From Dryocosmus kuriphilus (Eukaryota; Arthropoda; Insecta; Hymenoptera; Cynipidae): a stretch of DNA of 64,000 nucleotides. Of the stretch, positions 1-10,164 are shown one piece after another. The number at the start of each line of letters is the position of its first letter. The first letter of the stretch is position 1. The position numbers were made by a program, and so were the translations under genes. The stretch covers positions 181,242,687 to 181,306,686 of the forward strand of contig CM076191.1 in assembly GCA_038277395.1 (NCBI GenBank), written 5' to 3'. The notes beneath the pieces are model-generated. The model was given only the letters and a program-made list of their open reading frames with translations, did not search any database and was not told the DNA's origin.

Positions 1-960
1 GGGTTGTGAGTAGAGTTATGGCAGCGGGTATGTGGGAGGAATGAGTGGAAGGGTCACGGAAGGTGGAAGAAGGGAAAAAGTGAGAAAAAATGGTGCATGC
101 TGAAGAGTGAGGTTAGGTTTTAATTTAGTTAGTTAGTTACGTTAGTTAGTTTGATGGATAGAGAGTAGGGTAGTGAAGTTGTACGAGACTGGGGAGACGG
201 ATGGTGAGGTAAGGTTTGGTTATTGTCAATTACTACTGTCTTTTTGTGTGTAAATAGTGCGAAGGATAAAGGATGGGTGAGGGGAGCGTGGGGAGCGGAG
301 CGAGAGGTCAATAAGTGGCGCGGAAGAACAGTGGGTAAGGTAGGAGATTAGCAGGCCACTGGATAACAGGCCGATTACGAGGAGATCAAGGCAACAGAGC
401 GCTAGAGGGCAATACGTGCCCGAAGAAGGGAATTAGAGACTGAGACCCAGTGTGCAATGAATGAAATGACGAGCCGGGCAGGTGGGGCTAGTGGGGGCGA
501 CGCAGAGAGGTTAGAGTTTGGTAAGTCAATTGATAAGGAGTAAAATAAAGCCATGGATAAGGCATTAGATAAGACAAAAGACACAATGGAAAATATGTTC
601 CGAGAGTTAGAGAAGGTAGCGAGTAGAGGGCTAGCGAAATAGAAGGAACATGGGAGGGGAACAGAGGGGATAGTCATAAAGGTAAAAGAGAAATGGGAGA
701 AATGGGAAAAGTGCTGGAAGAAAGAGAAAGAAAAAGTGTGGAAAAAATTAGAGAGGATGGAGGAGGAACAGAGAAAAAAGCAGTGAGAGGGGAGAATGGT
801 AATAAGGCAGGTAGAAGAGAGGGTACGTAACTTAGAATGCAGAGCTGAACGTCAAGAGAATCTTGAGGAAATAGGTCGAGGGGACGGGGAAGAGGGAGAT
901 GTGAACTTGAGAGAGGAGAATGAGAGAATGAAAAGTAGAGTGCGTGGGTTATAAAGGAAA

Positions 961-1355
961 ATGGAGGGGTTTGAAAGGGAAAAGAAAAGGAGAAATGTCG
1001 TTATAAAAGGATTGCAAGTAGAAAACAAAACGGGAAAGAAGGAAGTAGAGAAACTTTTGAGGGACATAGGGGCAAATGTCAGGGTGCAGAAGATAAAGGG
1101 GGTGGGCATCAAGACAGGAGGAAAAGCGAGGATGTACGTAGTCAAGCTGGTAAGTGAAGTGGAGAGGAGAGAGGTAATGAGGAAAAAGAAGGTACTAAGG
1201 GGAAGAAAAGAAAGAATTGATGAAGATATGACATGGAGGGAGAGAAGAAAAAGATGGCTAATTGGAGAGAGGGCTTGGGAGGAGAGGAGAAAAGGGAATA
1301 GAGTTGGGTTTGGGAGAGACAGGTTGTGGGTGAATGAGACGGTGTGGATATGGGA

Positions 1356-1389
<34 letters not shown>

Positions 1390-1530
1390 TTGAAAATAGG
1401 TGAGCGGTCTCAAGGTCCAAGGGGAGCAGAGGTGACTAAGAACAGAGTAGAAGCTCCGCGGTTTGCGAACGAGATAAGAGGAAGAATGTGGGGAGAAGGG
1501 AAAGAGAGTGCGAAAAGGGGATTAAAGTAG
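961..1530 (+). pseudogene. ORF1 protein C-terminal part of non-LTR copy 1
   Basis: A 189-residue open frame, very rich in Lys, Arg and Glu. It starts MEGFEREKKRRNVVIKGLQV, the RRM-like start typical of non-LTR ORF1 proteins (KRxNVVIKGL), then a basic segment WRERRKRWLIGERAW and GRDRLWVN. The same blocks occur in the copy at 55966-56818 (KRKKNIIVKC; EKKWLIGQKAW; GRDRIWVN). ORF1 proteins bind element RNA and act as chaperones in the RNP. Coiled-coil sequence lies upstream (590-960) but is cut by stops, so the chosen ATG is just the first Met of the surviving frame. Non-functional remnant. Confidence 0.7.
1359..1386 (+). repeat. (AG)n tract inside ORF1
   Basis: Fourteen AG dinucleotides in the C-terminal third of ORF1, encoding an Arg-Glu run. 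The equivalent place in the copy at 55966-56214 has a 28-base homopolymer instead. Confidence 0.95.
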
Positions 1531-1876
1531 TTTCTTGGAATGTGCTAGGGATGGATGAAGAAACTGGAAAGGCTGAGAGAAAGAGCAGGTCATACAGAGC
1601 AGAGAAGAGCCAACATTATTCGTATAAAGGCAAAAGAAACGTCAGTAGAGTCGAGGATTAATGTACCATCAATAGAATAGAAATGGCGAGAGGAAACGGA
1701 AGCCCAAGGTCTTGAGCGGCAGTGCGTAGATTTAGATTAGAGATTAAGAAGTGTTGTACATATAGGATAAGGTAGGAATAAGTATTTGTAAAATCTGCGC
1801 TGGATGTAAAGATGTGATGGTTATGTAATGACTCTCAAACCCGTAAAAGGGAGAGAGTATAAATAAACGAACGAGG

Positions 1877-2484
1877 ATGTAATGCAAAATACTAGATCAA
1901 CCATATGTCCATGCAAAATTTTGCAAGACTGTCAGAAAGCCATTGTTTGGAGATTCTTGAAAAGGCAATGTTTCAGTTTCTGTAAAGTCTGTTGGTATGA
2001 ATTCCTCGAATACAATTCAAGGTATAAATAATCTTCAATTCAAGGGTAGAGGGAATAAAACTGGAAATATCTGTTCAATTTCTTGTAGGTAATAATAATG
2101 CCGTTGATGAAAATGGCGAAAAGAGAAATGAGAAGCCTGTCTAACTATTTTGCAATCTCTGCCTTATATTGATACAAGGAAAACTTCCTAGTTGCAGAGC
2201 TTCTATCCGTTCTTATAACTTGCAATCATTTGTAAGAGATTCAGTTCCGCAAGTAAAGAATCATATTATTTCATCACTGTTGAAAGAACATCAGGATATC
2301 TCGAAATCCTGATGTGCTAGAGCAATTCTGCGGACAGATTTGCCTTCAGTGTCAAAAAATCTACAAGAAATGATATGTCTGGCTAGGTGGTTAAATTTTG
2401 TTAAACCGTGTAATCAGTAGGAAAATGGCATATGCGAGAACCTTTCATTTAAAGATGCTTCAGATCCACCGAGGCGTGACCAGG
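1877..2484. other. No recognised feature
   Basis: About 600 bases of moderately AT-rich DNA between the non-LTR 3' end and the mariner. I see short open stretches on both strands but no family signature, no terminal repeats and no splice-bounded frame that I would defend. Confidence 0.5.
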
Positions 2485-2486
2485 TA

Positions 2487-3626
2487 CGAGGCACGTCCAG
2501 AAAGTAAGTGTACTCAATTTATGTAGGCTTCAAAAAGAATTTATTAAAACAAAAACATAGTTGGTTACACTTATACATATGTAAGTTATTTTTCGACATA
2601 GTCACCATCCCTCTCGATGCAAGTGGTGATCCGTGGGATCAATTTTTTTATGCCTGCCTCGAAGAAGTCTCCCGCCAGCTCTTTCGCCCACTTCTCCACC
2701 TCCCCCTTCACCTCCTCGTGCGTTGAAAACTTGTTTCCTCCCATGTGCACCTTCAGGGAAGTGAAGAGATGGAAATCTGAAGGGGCCAGGTCAGGGGAAT
2801 ACGGGGGGTGGTTCAAAATGTCCCATCCAAAAGAGTCCAGGAGTTGCTTTGTGGCGTTGGCCATGTGAGGTTTTTCATTGTCATGCAGCAGGCAGACTCC
2901 CTTCGTCAGCATGCCCCTCCTTTTATTCTGAATCGTCCTTTTCAATTTTTTCAGCGTCTCACAGTATCTTGCCGCGTTGATGGTCTCCCCGTAAGGCAGA
3001 TATTCAATCAATATTCGTAGCGCTCCAAAAACTCTTTGGAACTCTGCACTCGATTCAACTTGTGCTGTTCTGTCAGCTGTTTTGGTACCCACCTCGCAGA
3101 CAATTTCCGATATCCGAGAGTTTCTGTGATTATATCGTGTAACAGGGATCTGGAGATTTTCGGAAACATCGCAGAAAGATCATCTAACGTTAATCTGCGA
3201 TCGTCACGGACCGCAATCTCGATTTTTTCCACAAGTTCGTCAGTCACAATTGAAGGTCTTCCGCTCCTCTGATCGTCATGCACGGATACGGCCATTTTTA
3301 AATTCGCGAGACCACTTGTGCACACTCGTACGATTCAGAACTCCATTACCGTAAGCAGTTTTCACCTCATTATAAATCTCAACTGGAGCGTTTCCCTTCA
3401 CAACGAGGTAGCGAATGACGGCACGAATTTCGCACTTGGCGGGAGATACGATCGACATTAATCGCGAAAGATGCTACAGCGTCAAGAGTTTTCAACAAAC
3501 TAACCTCGGATTGGTCTCGTTTTGAAGGGGAGGGGTCACGCTACGCGGCAGTGTTGCCAACATGTCGAAAAAGTATTCCCTGCAGCTGTGAGAGTACCAG
3601 CACACTTACTTTCTGGATGTGCCTCG
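2487..3626 (-). mobile_element. mariner (Tc1/mariner) element A, internally deleted
   Basis: Flanked on both sides by TA (2485-2486 and 3627-3628). Terminal inverted repeats cgaggcacgtccagaaagta and its complement tactttctggatgtgcctcg differ by one base. Length is 1140 bp, shorter than the roughly 1.3 kb usual for mariner. The deletion lies in the transposase between the residues FLERYE and ILIEYLP (near 3017), and removes the segment carrying the first catalytic aspartate. Same family as the copy at 10165-11324, opposite orientation. Confidence 0.93.
2586..3458 (-). pseudogene. mariner transposase, broken
   Basis: DD34D transposase that would bind the terminal repeats and cut and paste the element at TA. 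Read on the minus strand: N-terminal helix-turn-helix (3276-3458, from MSIVSPAKCEIRAVIRYLVV), second HTH and linker with WVPKQLTEQHKLNRV (3008-3325), then the catalytic C-terminal half (2586-3092) with HDNEKPH and YSPDLAPSDFHLF. The spacing from Asp of HDN to Asp of APSD is 34 residues. Three overlapping frames show at least two frameshifts. The first catalytic Asp segment (GDETW in the other copy) is deleted. Inactive. Confidence 0.9.
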
Positions 3627-3628
3627 TA

Positions 3629-4554
3629 AAAAGGGCGGAAAAATTGTGAGTGGAGGGAAAAAGGTGATATTTGAAGAGTTGGAGAAAAAAGTTGCTATCT
3701 GGGAGGTAGAAGGAAAAAAGATGTATTTGGAGAGTGAAAGGAGAAAGGTGACATCACGAAAGTGTAGATAGGTGGAAAAAAGTGGTATCTGGCGTGGGGT
3801 TGGCAGGAAAAAGAGGGTACCTCAATATTCTTGACACGACCGTGGAAAAGGGGCTCTTCCAAGGCTGGGCAGAAGGGAGGATTTGGGCTGGACCAGAGCT
3901 GCGCCCTCATTTCTCGAAACAGCGGCCACGGCGAGATCTTTTTATAATATCTAGAGAAAAGAATACAGGTGATTCTCATGATGATAAAAATTTTATTTAC
4001 AAATGCGCAAATGTAGGGACTTTTCGGAGAGAGAACGATCGCATGGCCCATGTACATAAAGATTGCCTTTCGCTTATACTTCAAAAAAAAATGTGTTACA
4101 ACTCTCGCCGAAAAGTCTCGGGTACAGGAAAAATTACCAAGACTTAACAATAATAATCTTTACATTTAATATATGATCAGACAGAGTCTATGCGCAGTAC
4201 AGTGATAGAAATATTAAATTTTTTAATTGGGGTAGAGTCTCTTTCTTGTTAGTTGGGGGTTTTCAGGAATCAGTGGTGATAAGGACTTAGGGATATATGT
4301 TCTTTGAAATTTCAAGGGATAACATCACAGCATTGATATATCAACATTGAAACGACTGTCAACAAAACACATGCAACTTGATACTGAATCAATGTCTAGG
4401 GTGAAGGAACCAATTACCGAGTCGATACCATTTGTCGAGTTGTCCTGATTATTTTACAGATAAGTATCTTTACAGATAAATAGTTCTCAACAGTTCTCAG
4501 TCTGTTTTATATATATACACACAAAAGTTGCGTTTTGTAAGATAAGTCATTTCT
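3629..4554. other. Unassigned DNA with purine-rich imperfect repeats
   Basis: From 3640 to 3790 there are loosely repeated purine-rich phrases (gtggagggaaaaagg, gagaaaaaag, gtggaaaaaagtgg). Open frames of 121 (+) and 151 (-) residues overlap on opposite strands at 3695-4150, but neither resembles a family I know and both are probably fortuitous. Nothing else is seen to 4554. Confidence 0.4.
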
Positions 4555-4570
4555 TTACAATGAAATATAT

Positions 4571-4951
4571 TTTTCACAACTCTAGTATCGAAAATTCGAT
4601 TTTCGACGTCTGTAGAGCATGGCGAATTTGGCCAATTACACGTTGCTTCCTCAAGAGTGAGGAAACAATCTTCGGGTTATATTCTCAACCCAAATGAGTG
4701 AGGAAACAATCATCGGGTGTTTTCGTGTCAAATCGTAGCATAATGACGTACGATTCTCGCGCGCTCGCTTGTTCGTAGCTACGTTCACACCAATTTACAC
4801 ATTCAAAATGGCGTCTACGTCAAAACACAGAGACGAAATGTTCGGTGAAGAGGAGGACTATCTTATTTTATAGAAACAGGTATCGTTTCGTATTCTCGCT
4901 CATGCTCTTCATACGTCAAACATCGAATTTTCGATACAATCGTTGTGAAAA
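4571..4951. mobile_element. Long-TIR (about 55 bp) non-autonomous DNA element
   Basis: Arms 4571-4625 and 4896-4951 are inverted copies. The left begins ttttcacaactctagtatcg and contains gtagagcatggcga. The right contains tcgctcatgctcttc and ends cgatacaatcgttgtgaaaa. Similarity continues weakly outward for about 15 bp. The interior has a GC-richer block with a tandem pair of gagtgaggaaacaatc (near 4656 and 4692) and a tiny open frame. No clear target duplication was found, so the superfamily is not assigned. The layout suggests an internally deleted DNA transposon. Confidence 0.6.
4808..4873 (+). other. 21-codon open frame in the long-TIR element
   Basis: ATG in a good context (caaaatggcg), acidic peptide MASTSKHRDEMFGEEEDYLI plus one residue, then TAG. 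It is followed at once by aaacag|gtatcg, which could be a splice donor. Possibly the first exon of the transposase gene of a parent element, left after internal deletion. Too short to assign. Confidence 0.2.
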
Positions 4952-4979
4952 GTAGTATGCACAACTCGATGAGAACTGA

Positions 4980-5053
4980 CATATTTACCAGGGACCTGAA
5001 GTTGACGGCCCATACGGCCTTCCATCGTCAACTTCAGGTCCCTGGTAAATATG
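4980..5053. repeat. Perfect 28-bp inverted repeat, 18-nt loop
   Basis: Arms 4980-5007 and 5026-5053 are exact complements, starting catatttaccagggacctg. Weaker pairing continues outward to about 4954 and 5075 (cacaactcgatgagaact against aattctcaacttgtg). It would form a strong hairpin in DNA or RNA. It may be a small palindromic transposon; a hairpin RNA precursor is possible but not shown. Confidence 0.85.
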
Positions 5054-5110
5054 CCAATTCTCAACTTGTGTGCAATGTACTATATTTGTGTTTCCCACGA
5101 TATTAAAAAA

Positions 5111-6876
5111 AGGATGCCATTTAGTACTTTCTTCCTTACGTGATCTATAAAATTTTTATATCGCGAATTAGTACATCTTTGAGCCCGTTTTTTGAATATA
5201 AAAATTACCGCAGTATGTAAAAAAAAGCAACATTTTCTATTCATAATTTTCATTTAAGAAGAAATGTTTACTATTCTTTTAAATCAAAAGTCGATAAATA
5301 GTTCCATATTTTTCGATTATTCATCACCTGACAGCATGTGAGAATTGCGTATCCCTATAGGCTAGGTTATTAGGATATTCTATAACTAAATTCATCAAAA
5401 AAAGGTAAGTATTCATTAATTAAAAACACTTTCATTTTTATGTTTAATCGATTTTGTTTTTATATTTCATGCAAAGTTGGAAAGTATGTATTGTATAATA
5501 TTTGTTGAGCAAAAGCAAAAGACTGAATGTCAATAGGTTAGTCTGAATTTAAATTTAGATTTTGTCGACATTGAAAGTGTAAATTAGTTATCTTGATTGT
5601 TAAAAAAATGTTTAAGTTTATATTCCTGTTATTTATAATATGACATTTTCTAAAAAAAATAATAAAAACATTGTCGATCCAAAATGACTGACGCAGCTTC
5701 AAAGTTAAAGAATCGATAAATGGTTCCACGCCTCGAAAAATTGGCTACAGCGGCTCGAGAAATGGGGGTTTTCATACGTTTCAATTTATTATCAATTTTC
5801 ATCACGCATTTTATTTTTCCGTATAAAGCTCTATAGGAAAATAAAATTTTAATTAATTTCCTTTAAAAAGAAAGAGGTTTCAACCATACAGGTATTTTTT
5901 TTTTTTGAAGAACTGAAATATCGAAGGCGGATAGGTTATTAATTCCTTGAGAATTGCTTCCTTCACCCTAGTAAAGTTTCTTTTTTCTAAATTATAGAAT
6001 ATTTCAAAAAGCTGTTTTTTAAAACTAAAAGGATTTAAGACCAAAAGACTTCCAAAAGAAGACATATATTTTTGTTTAGAGTAATTTGGTTTTGAATCAG
6101 TAAAGAACGCAGTGTCGAGTTCGTAACAGTTTTCATTTGCTATAGATCAATTTACAACACTTGGCAATAAAACGTCGAATAAAATCGAAAAAAAACCTTT
6201 CAACATTCATGCACATAGCCTTCCTTTTTTCTCTCTCTCTTTCTCTCATGCACTCTCGCTCTTCGCCTTATATCGTTTATTACAATCTTTACAAGTTAGG
6301 TAATAATGATAGCAAGAGGAGTAAACGACTGATTCAAATTATCGTTATTAATTTTAACAATTTATATATATGATCTTCTTTCTCTCTCTCTCTTGCTCTT
6401 ATCCTCGCTTCACTCTTCGCATAACAATGAAATAATTATTTATTTTTTTGATCCAACGAACCAGCCGGAAAAAACGTATGCACAACACACGATGTTTTTA
6501 TAAGAAATCTTTCTCTCTTCAAAGACTCGTCTTTGAATCGAGTCTTCTTCGTCCTTATCGAATTATAATAAATCTATACTTTCAAAAACCATGTTTTAGC
6601 ATGGCCAACCGCAGATAAAACTCTTAAAACAAGGATAGCACTTTACAAATTCTTTAATTATTATTAGCTCGCAGCAAATGGTGATTCAAATAAAAATTTC
6701 CCGACACTTTATTTTCGTCTTCGCTTTCAAAATTGAGCGATCCTTAAATTGCATTATTGTGTTCCCAATAGGACTTTCAGTGTTATTATTTCATTTACTT
6801 CTGTTCCTTGACTGTTTGAAACTGTTTGAGACTTTTTATAATCCGAAACTTGCAATCAGACTTCGGAAGGAATAAT
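5111..6876. other. AT-rich DNA with CT-rich patches
   Basis: No gene or element recognised. Two pyrimidine (CT)n-like patches lie near 6228-6262 and 6379-6395. Scattered short open frames have the composition expected of AT-rich noncoding DNA. Confidence 0.5.
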
Positions 6877-6898
6877 CTAGTAATAAGGCTTCCGCGAT

Positions 6899-7033
6899 AC
6901 TCGATAAAATATCGGTCTCGTCTCGTCTCGATTTTCGAGATCGATACCGAGACGATATTTACTTTTATATTTCGAGACGAGATTAAACGAGATCGATAAC
7001 TCAAAGCTCGAGATCGAGATCGATACGATATTC
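6899..7033. repeat. hAT subterminal repeats, left
   Basis: At least six copies of a short motif around cgagatcgatac or its complement, in both orientations. hAT transposases commonly bind such subterminal repeats. The matching array is at 8160-8315. Confidence 0.8.
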
Positions 7034-7298
7034 TGTGGGATTCACATATAATTTTTGTATTGAACCATTTACACTGACCCCCCTAAATATGACCACCCCT
7101 AGTGTGACCGACTTTCATGCTTGAGTGCCATTGGCACATGCAGCATTGAAAATGGTTCAAATTTGCCGCTTTCCAAGCTGGCAGAGACAAACTGGTAAAA
7201 CATTACCACAAGTGCAATTGGATGTATGCAGTTTCACTGATCTTAGATCCTCGTCATAAGCGGAACTGAAAGACAAAGCTAAGAAAGTTATTAAAAAA

Positions 7299-7715
7299 AT
7301 GTACAGGGAGAAATATTATGAACAAGTGAAAGAACAGAAAGATGGATCAGTCATAACCAAACAAGACGGCGATGGATTGAGTGTTGAAGGCATCTATGGG
7401 GAAGAAAGCGATACAGAAGATTCAAGTAAAGAATTGACAGAATACTATGAATTAAAGAGACCATCGAAAGGAGTTGATATTTTAGAATGGCGGAAAGGCC
7501 ATTCCTCACAATTTCCCAATTTGGCACGAATGGCTAAAGATCTACTCAGTACAATGGCAAGCTCAGTGCCCGTAGAAAGATTATTCTCTTCTGCATCATC
7601 CATAGTAACAAACGATAGATGTTCATTGAAATATGAATCAATACGATGTCAGTTATGTATCAAGTCCTGGATGCAAAGTATTTTCAAAACTGGAATATGC
7701 GAAGTGACTTTTTGA
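7299..7715 (+). pseudogene. hAT transposase C-terminus (hATC dimerisation domain)
   Basis: A 138-residue frame. The second half, DILEWRKGHSSQFPNLARMA followed by SSVPVERLFSSASSIVT and SIRCQLCIKSWM, is the conserved hAT C-terminal dimerisation signature. Just upstream, in another frame near 7235-7260, tgatcttagatcctcgtcat reads ILDPRH, another conserved hAT block, so there is a frameshift between them and the ATG at 7299 is not the true start. The N-terminal BED finger and most of the RNase H-like catalytic region are absent. Inactive; the domain may still dimerise if expressed, which I cannot judge. Confidence 0.93.
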
Positions 7716-8159
7716 ATTTCTTTAAATATCAGTTTTACTAAATCGTTATGTTTATATTAAAAATTCGATTTCATATAATATTCAATAAATGATTTCATTC
7801 AAAAAATTGGCCCTCATAATTTCTTCAATTTACCTATCCTTTAACTGGGAGTATGTTACTTATTCGAATGTGAAAAGATACGACGAAAAAAGTTTTCAAT
7901 TTATTGTAAATAGGAAATAGGTATATTATTTAGATGCATTGTTAATGATTTCAAAATTCAGAAAAAAGTTAGTGTAATTATTATAATTAATTACGTACGA
8001 GCACTTATTCGACTTGCAAAACCTAAATGTCATACTTTTCTCCTTGGTCATTAATAGTACTACAATTGTATTGAATGTGAATTGACAAGTACCAAGTCCA
8101 TCTTATTTATTTATTATTTTTCAATAAGTTGTAAAAAATTCAAGAACCATTAATGATTA

Positions 8160-8315
8160 ATGATATCGATATTTTTCGATCGATACCGAGACGGTATCGA
8201 GACGATACGATACTTTGTTTTTTACGATATCGCGAGATCGAGTTCGATATCGAGACACAGCAAAATTTTCGAGATCGATACGATATTTGGCAAAATATCG
8301 TCTCGTATCGTATCG
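8160..8315. repeat. hAT subterminal repeats, right
   Basis: Array of gatcgataccgagacg, gatatcgcgagatcg and gagatcgatacgatat, the same motif as at the left end of the element in mixed orientations. Confidence 0.8.
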
Positions 8316-8333
8316 CGGAAGCCTTCTAGTGAT

Positions 8334-8842
8334 AAAACAGATTTCAGATTTATGCTGAATGGAACAGAATTGCTTGATCGTAACATTTATTTGTAGCAAA
8401 GTTTATTACGAAGGAATTTTTAAGGTATGAAAACTTTCATCCAACAGTAAGTATTCCTTAATTGTTTAGTAAATAAGAAATGCAAGTGGGCAAAGTGTAC
8501 TCGAGCGAGTCCTAGGTATGTTGGGTTGCCTACAACCAGGCTTTATCTCCATTTTTTTCAACTTACCTAATTTTCTATTCAACTTCAATCTAGTAACCAA
8601 CAGTAAACTGCAAGATTTATCGAGTAGCAACAAATTAATAAATACATCTTTTGTTTTTTTTTTTTTTAGCGAAGAATATTCAATATGTAACAAGCCTTTT
8701 AAAGTCTATTATATATTTCACCTATGAAAGAGATACTGTTTGGCGATAGACAACCCTTCGTTCTAGGGCTTTTTTTGCTGGTAAATGTAAAATTATCGCG
8801 TTTTAGTTCCGAAGTCTGAATCTCATCTATCTTTATAATATT
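8334..8842. other. No recognised feature
   Basis: AT-rich spacer between the hAT element and the MITE. It contains a short hairpin (gggttgcctacaaccagg, 8522-8539) and a T-tract near 8655. No frame with family features. Confidence 0.5.
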
Positions 8843-9029
8843 CCCAGATAGCCAGAGTTGTAGTTCAACTAGTTGGTGATCAACTTTTTTCGTCAACATT
8901 AAGCCAACTTTACGTCAACTTCAGAATTTACAACTGTTACCGTCAAGTTGTTGTCCGATTGCGGCAGTAGATTAACGGAAAGTTGCTCACCAACTTAACC
9001 TCAATTTGCGATTAGTTGTGCTATCTGGG
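8843..9029. mobile_element. MITE with cccagatagc ends (187 bp)
   Basis: Left end cccagatagccagagttgta and right end attagttgtgctatctggg are inverted copies over about 17 positions. The interior is full of gttg and caac (agttggtgatcaactt, gtcaagttgttg), so much of it can self-pair. Flanks are tt on both sides, at most a 2-bp duplication. No coding capacity. Confidence 0.75.
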
Positions 9030-9290
9030 TTCCTCTTCAGCGAATAGGCAAGATTTTGTTTGTTTCATTTTTGTCAAAATTTCTGAAAAAGAACAAATTT
9101 TCAAGGACTCACATTTTACAGCAACTCCGTTAAGTTTTTTTCTAGACACTACTTCGATACTTTCAAGTATATTGAGAGAAGAACAAATAGAAGTTGCTAA
9201 TTGTATAATTTATAAATGTAAGTGCATTCGAAGTTATATCTTTTGTCAGTAGATCACTCCTGTATTTATTAGGAAGGTAAAAAAAAACTA

Positions 9291-9425
9291 ATTTATTTTC
9301 TAAGGTCTCAACCCCTCATTTTGTGTTATTTGGCGAGAACAAATTTTCTAATTTTTTAAGATTAAAAAAAATAGTTTAGAGATAGTTCTCAGCCTAAAAG
9401 TCTTAAAAATTCAATAAATCGTTCA
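9291..9425. repeat. Diverged repeat, forward copy
   Basis: Contains ctcattttgtgttatttggc and gagatagttctcagcctaaa. An inverted relative lies at 11340-11480 on the far side of mariner B. Several gaps show it is old. Confidence 0.6.
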
Positions 9426-10162
9426 ATTTCGAAAAAAATCGTAAATTCTTCATAGAGATTATGTAAAATAATTGTATGAATAATAAGAAGGCTAAAAATA
9501 TCATTTTCTAAATACATGCATCTCAAAATTCGCTAAAAGTCATCCCTTAAAATACTATAATTGAATTTTTAGGTATTTTTAAATATTTAAGAAAAAATTT
9601 TATTGGTTTTAAGTATCTTTTCTGTATTTTATGAAACTGAAATTAAAATTTTAAGTGTAGATTATATAAAAAAATTTATTATAAAAGTATGATAAATACT
9701 GTCCCTAAAATTAACACTTAACGTAAATTAACACAAATAATTTTTTCCGTGATAGAATAATATTTTTCCTGAAAAACATTTTTTCTATTTTTTTTGTTTA
9801 CACAGAATTTCTTAAAAACAAAGAATCAAAAATCGGCCGCGAGGGATCGCTAGGGAATTTATTCAGCTTTAATTTTTAAAAAAGGTCTGCATTGGATAAA
9901 AATTGTGACCTGTAGACTATATTTCAAATTTTTGACAATGACGTGTAATTTTTATAAATTATCAAGGGTGACAAATGCTTAATTAAAGGGTTGTATTTTT
10001 CATATTTTTATAATAATTTTTAAAAAAATTTGTTCTTCAAAATTTTCTTATTTCCATAAAATTCAGAAAAGATACTTAAACATCGAGTTACAGTATCTTA
10101 GGAGATGACTTAAAGAATTTGTGGATGTATTTATTTACAAAATAAAGTGCTCAGCCTTCGTA
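9426..10162. other. AT-rich DNA, nothing recognised
   Basis: Low-complexity AT-rich sequence up to the mariner. No frames, terminal repeats or RNA genes identified. Confidence 0.5.
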
Positions 10163-10164
10163 TA

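Larger units (their letters stand above)
1..1876 (+). mobile_element. Non-LTR retrotransposon copy 1, internally deleted, 5' end outside window
   Basis: Purine-rich strand encoding a decayed ORF1 (recognisable from about 590 to 1530), then the first residues of an APE endonuclease (KVVSWNVLGM near 1525-1555), then directly the family's 3' UTR from about 1680 (gaggaaacggaagccc; ctctcaaaccc; ataaacgaacgag). The copy at 52462-57524 is collinear with ORF1 and the same 3' UTR but has about 3 kb of endonuclease and reverse transcriptase between them. Here that block is missing, so this is an internal deletion rather than 5' truncation. No target duplication can be tested because the 5' end is off the window. 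Confidence 0.8.
6885..8325 (+). mobile_element. hAT element with 8-bp target duplication
   Basis: The terminal repeat aaggcttccgcgatac at 6885 is matched by gtatcgcggaagcctt ending at 8325. Flanking 8-mers ctagtaat (6877-6884) and ctagtgat (8326-8333) match at 7 of 8, the duplication length of hAT elements. Length 1441 bp, well short of a complete autonomous hAT. Both ends carry subterminal arrays of gagatcgatac / gtatcgatctc. Coding remains are the transposase C-terminus only, so the element is internally deleted. Confidence 0.92.

Noticed and set aside
852..1420. Minus-strand Ser/Phe/Leu-rich frames opposite the non-LTR
   Set aside because: Shadow of the purine-rich ORF1 on the plus strand. 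The same effect appears opposite copies 2, 3, 4 and 5.
3695..4150. Overlapping 151-codon (-) and 121-codon (+) frames
   Set aside because: Opposite-strand frames with no recognisable domain, repeat-derived start and no splice or promoter support.
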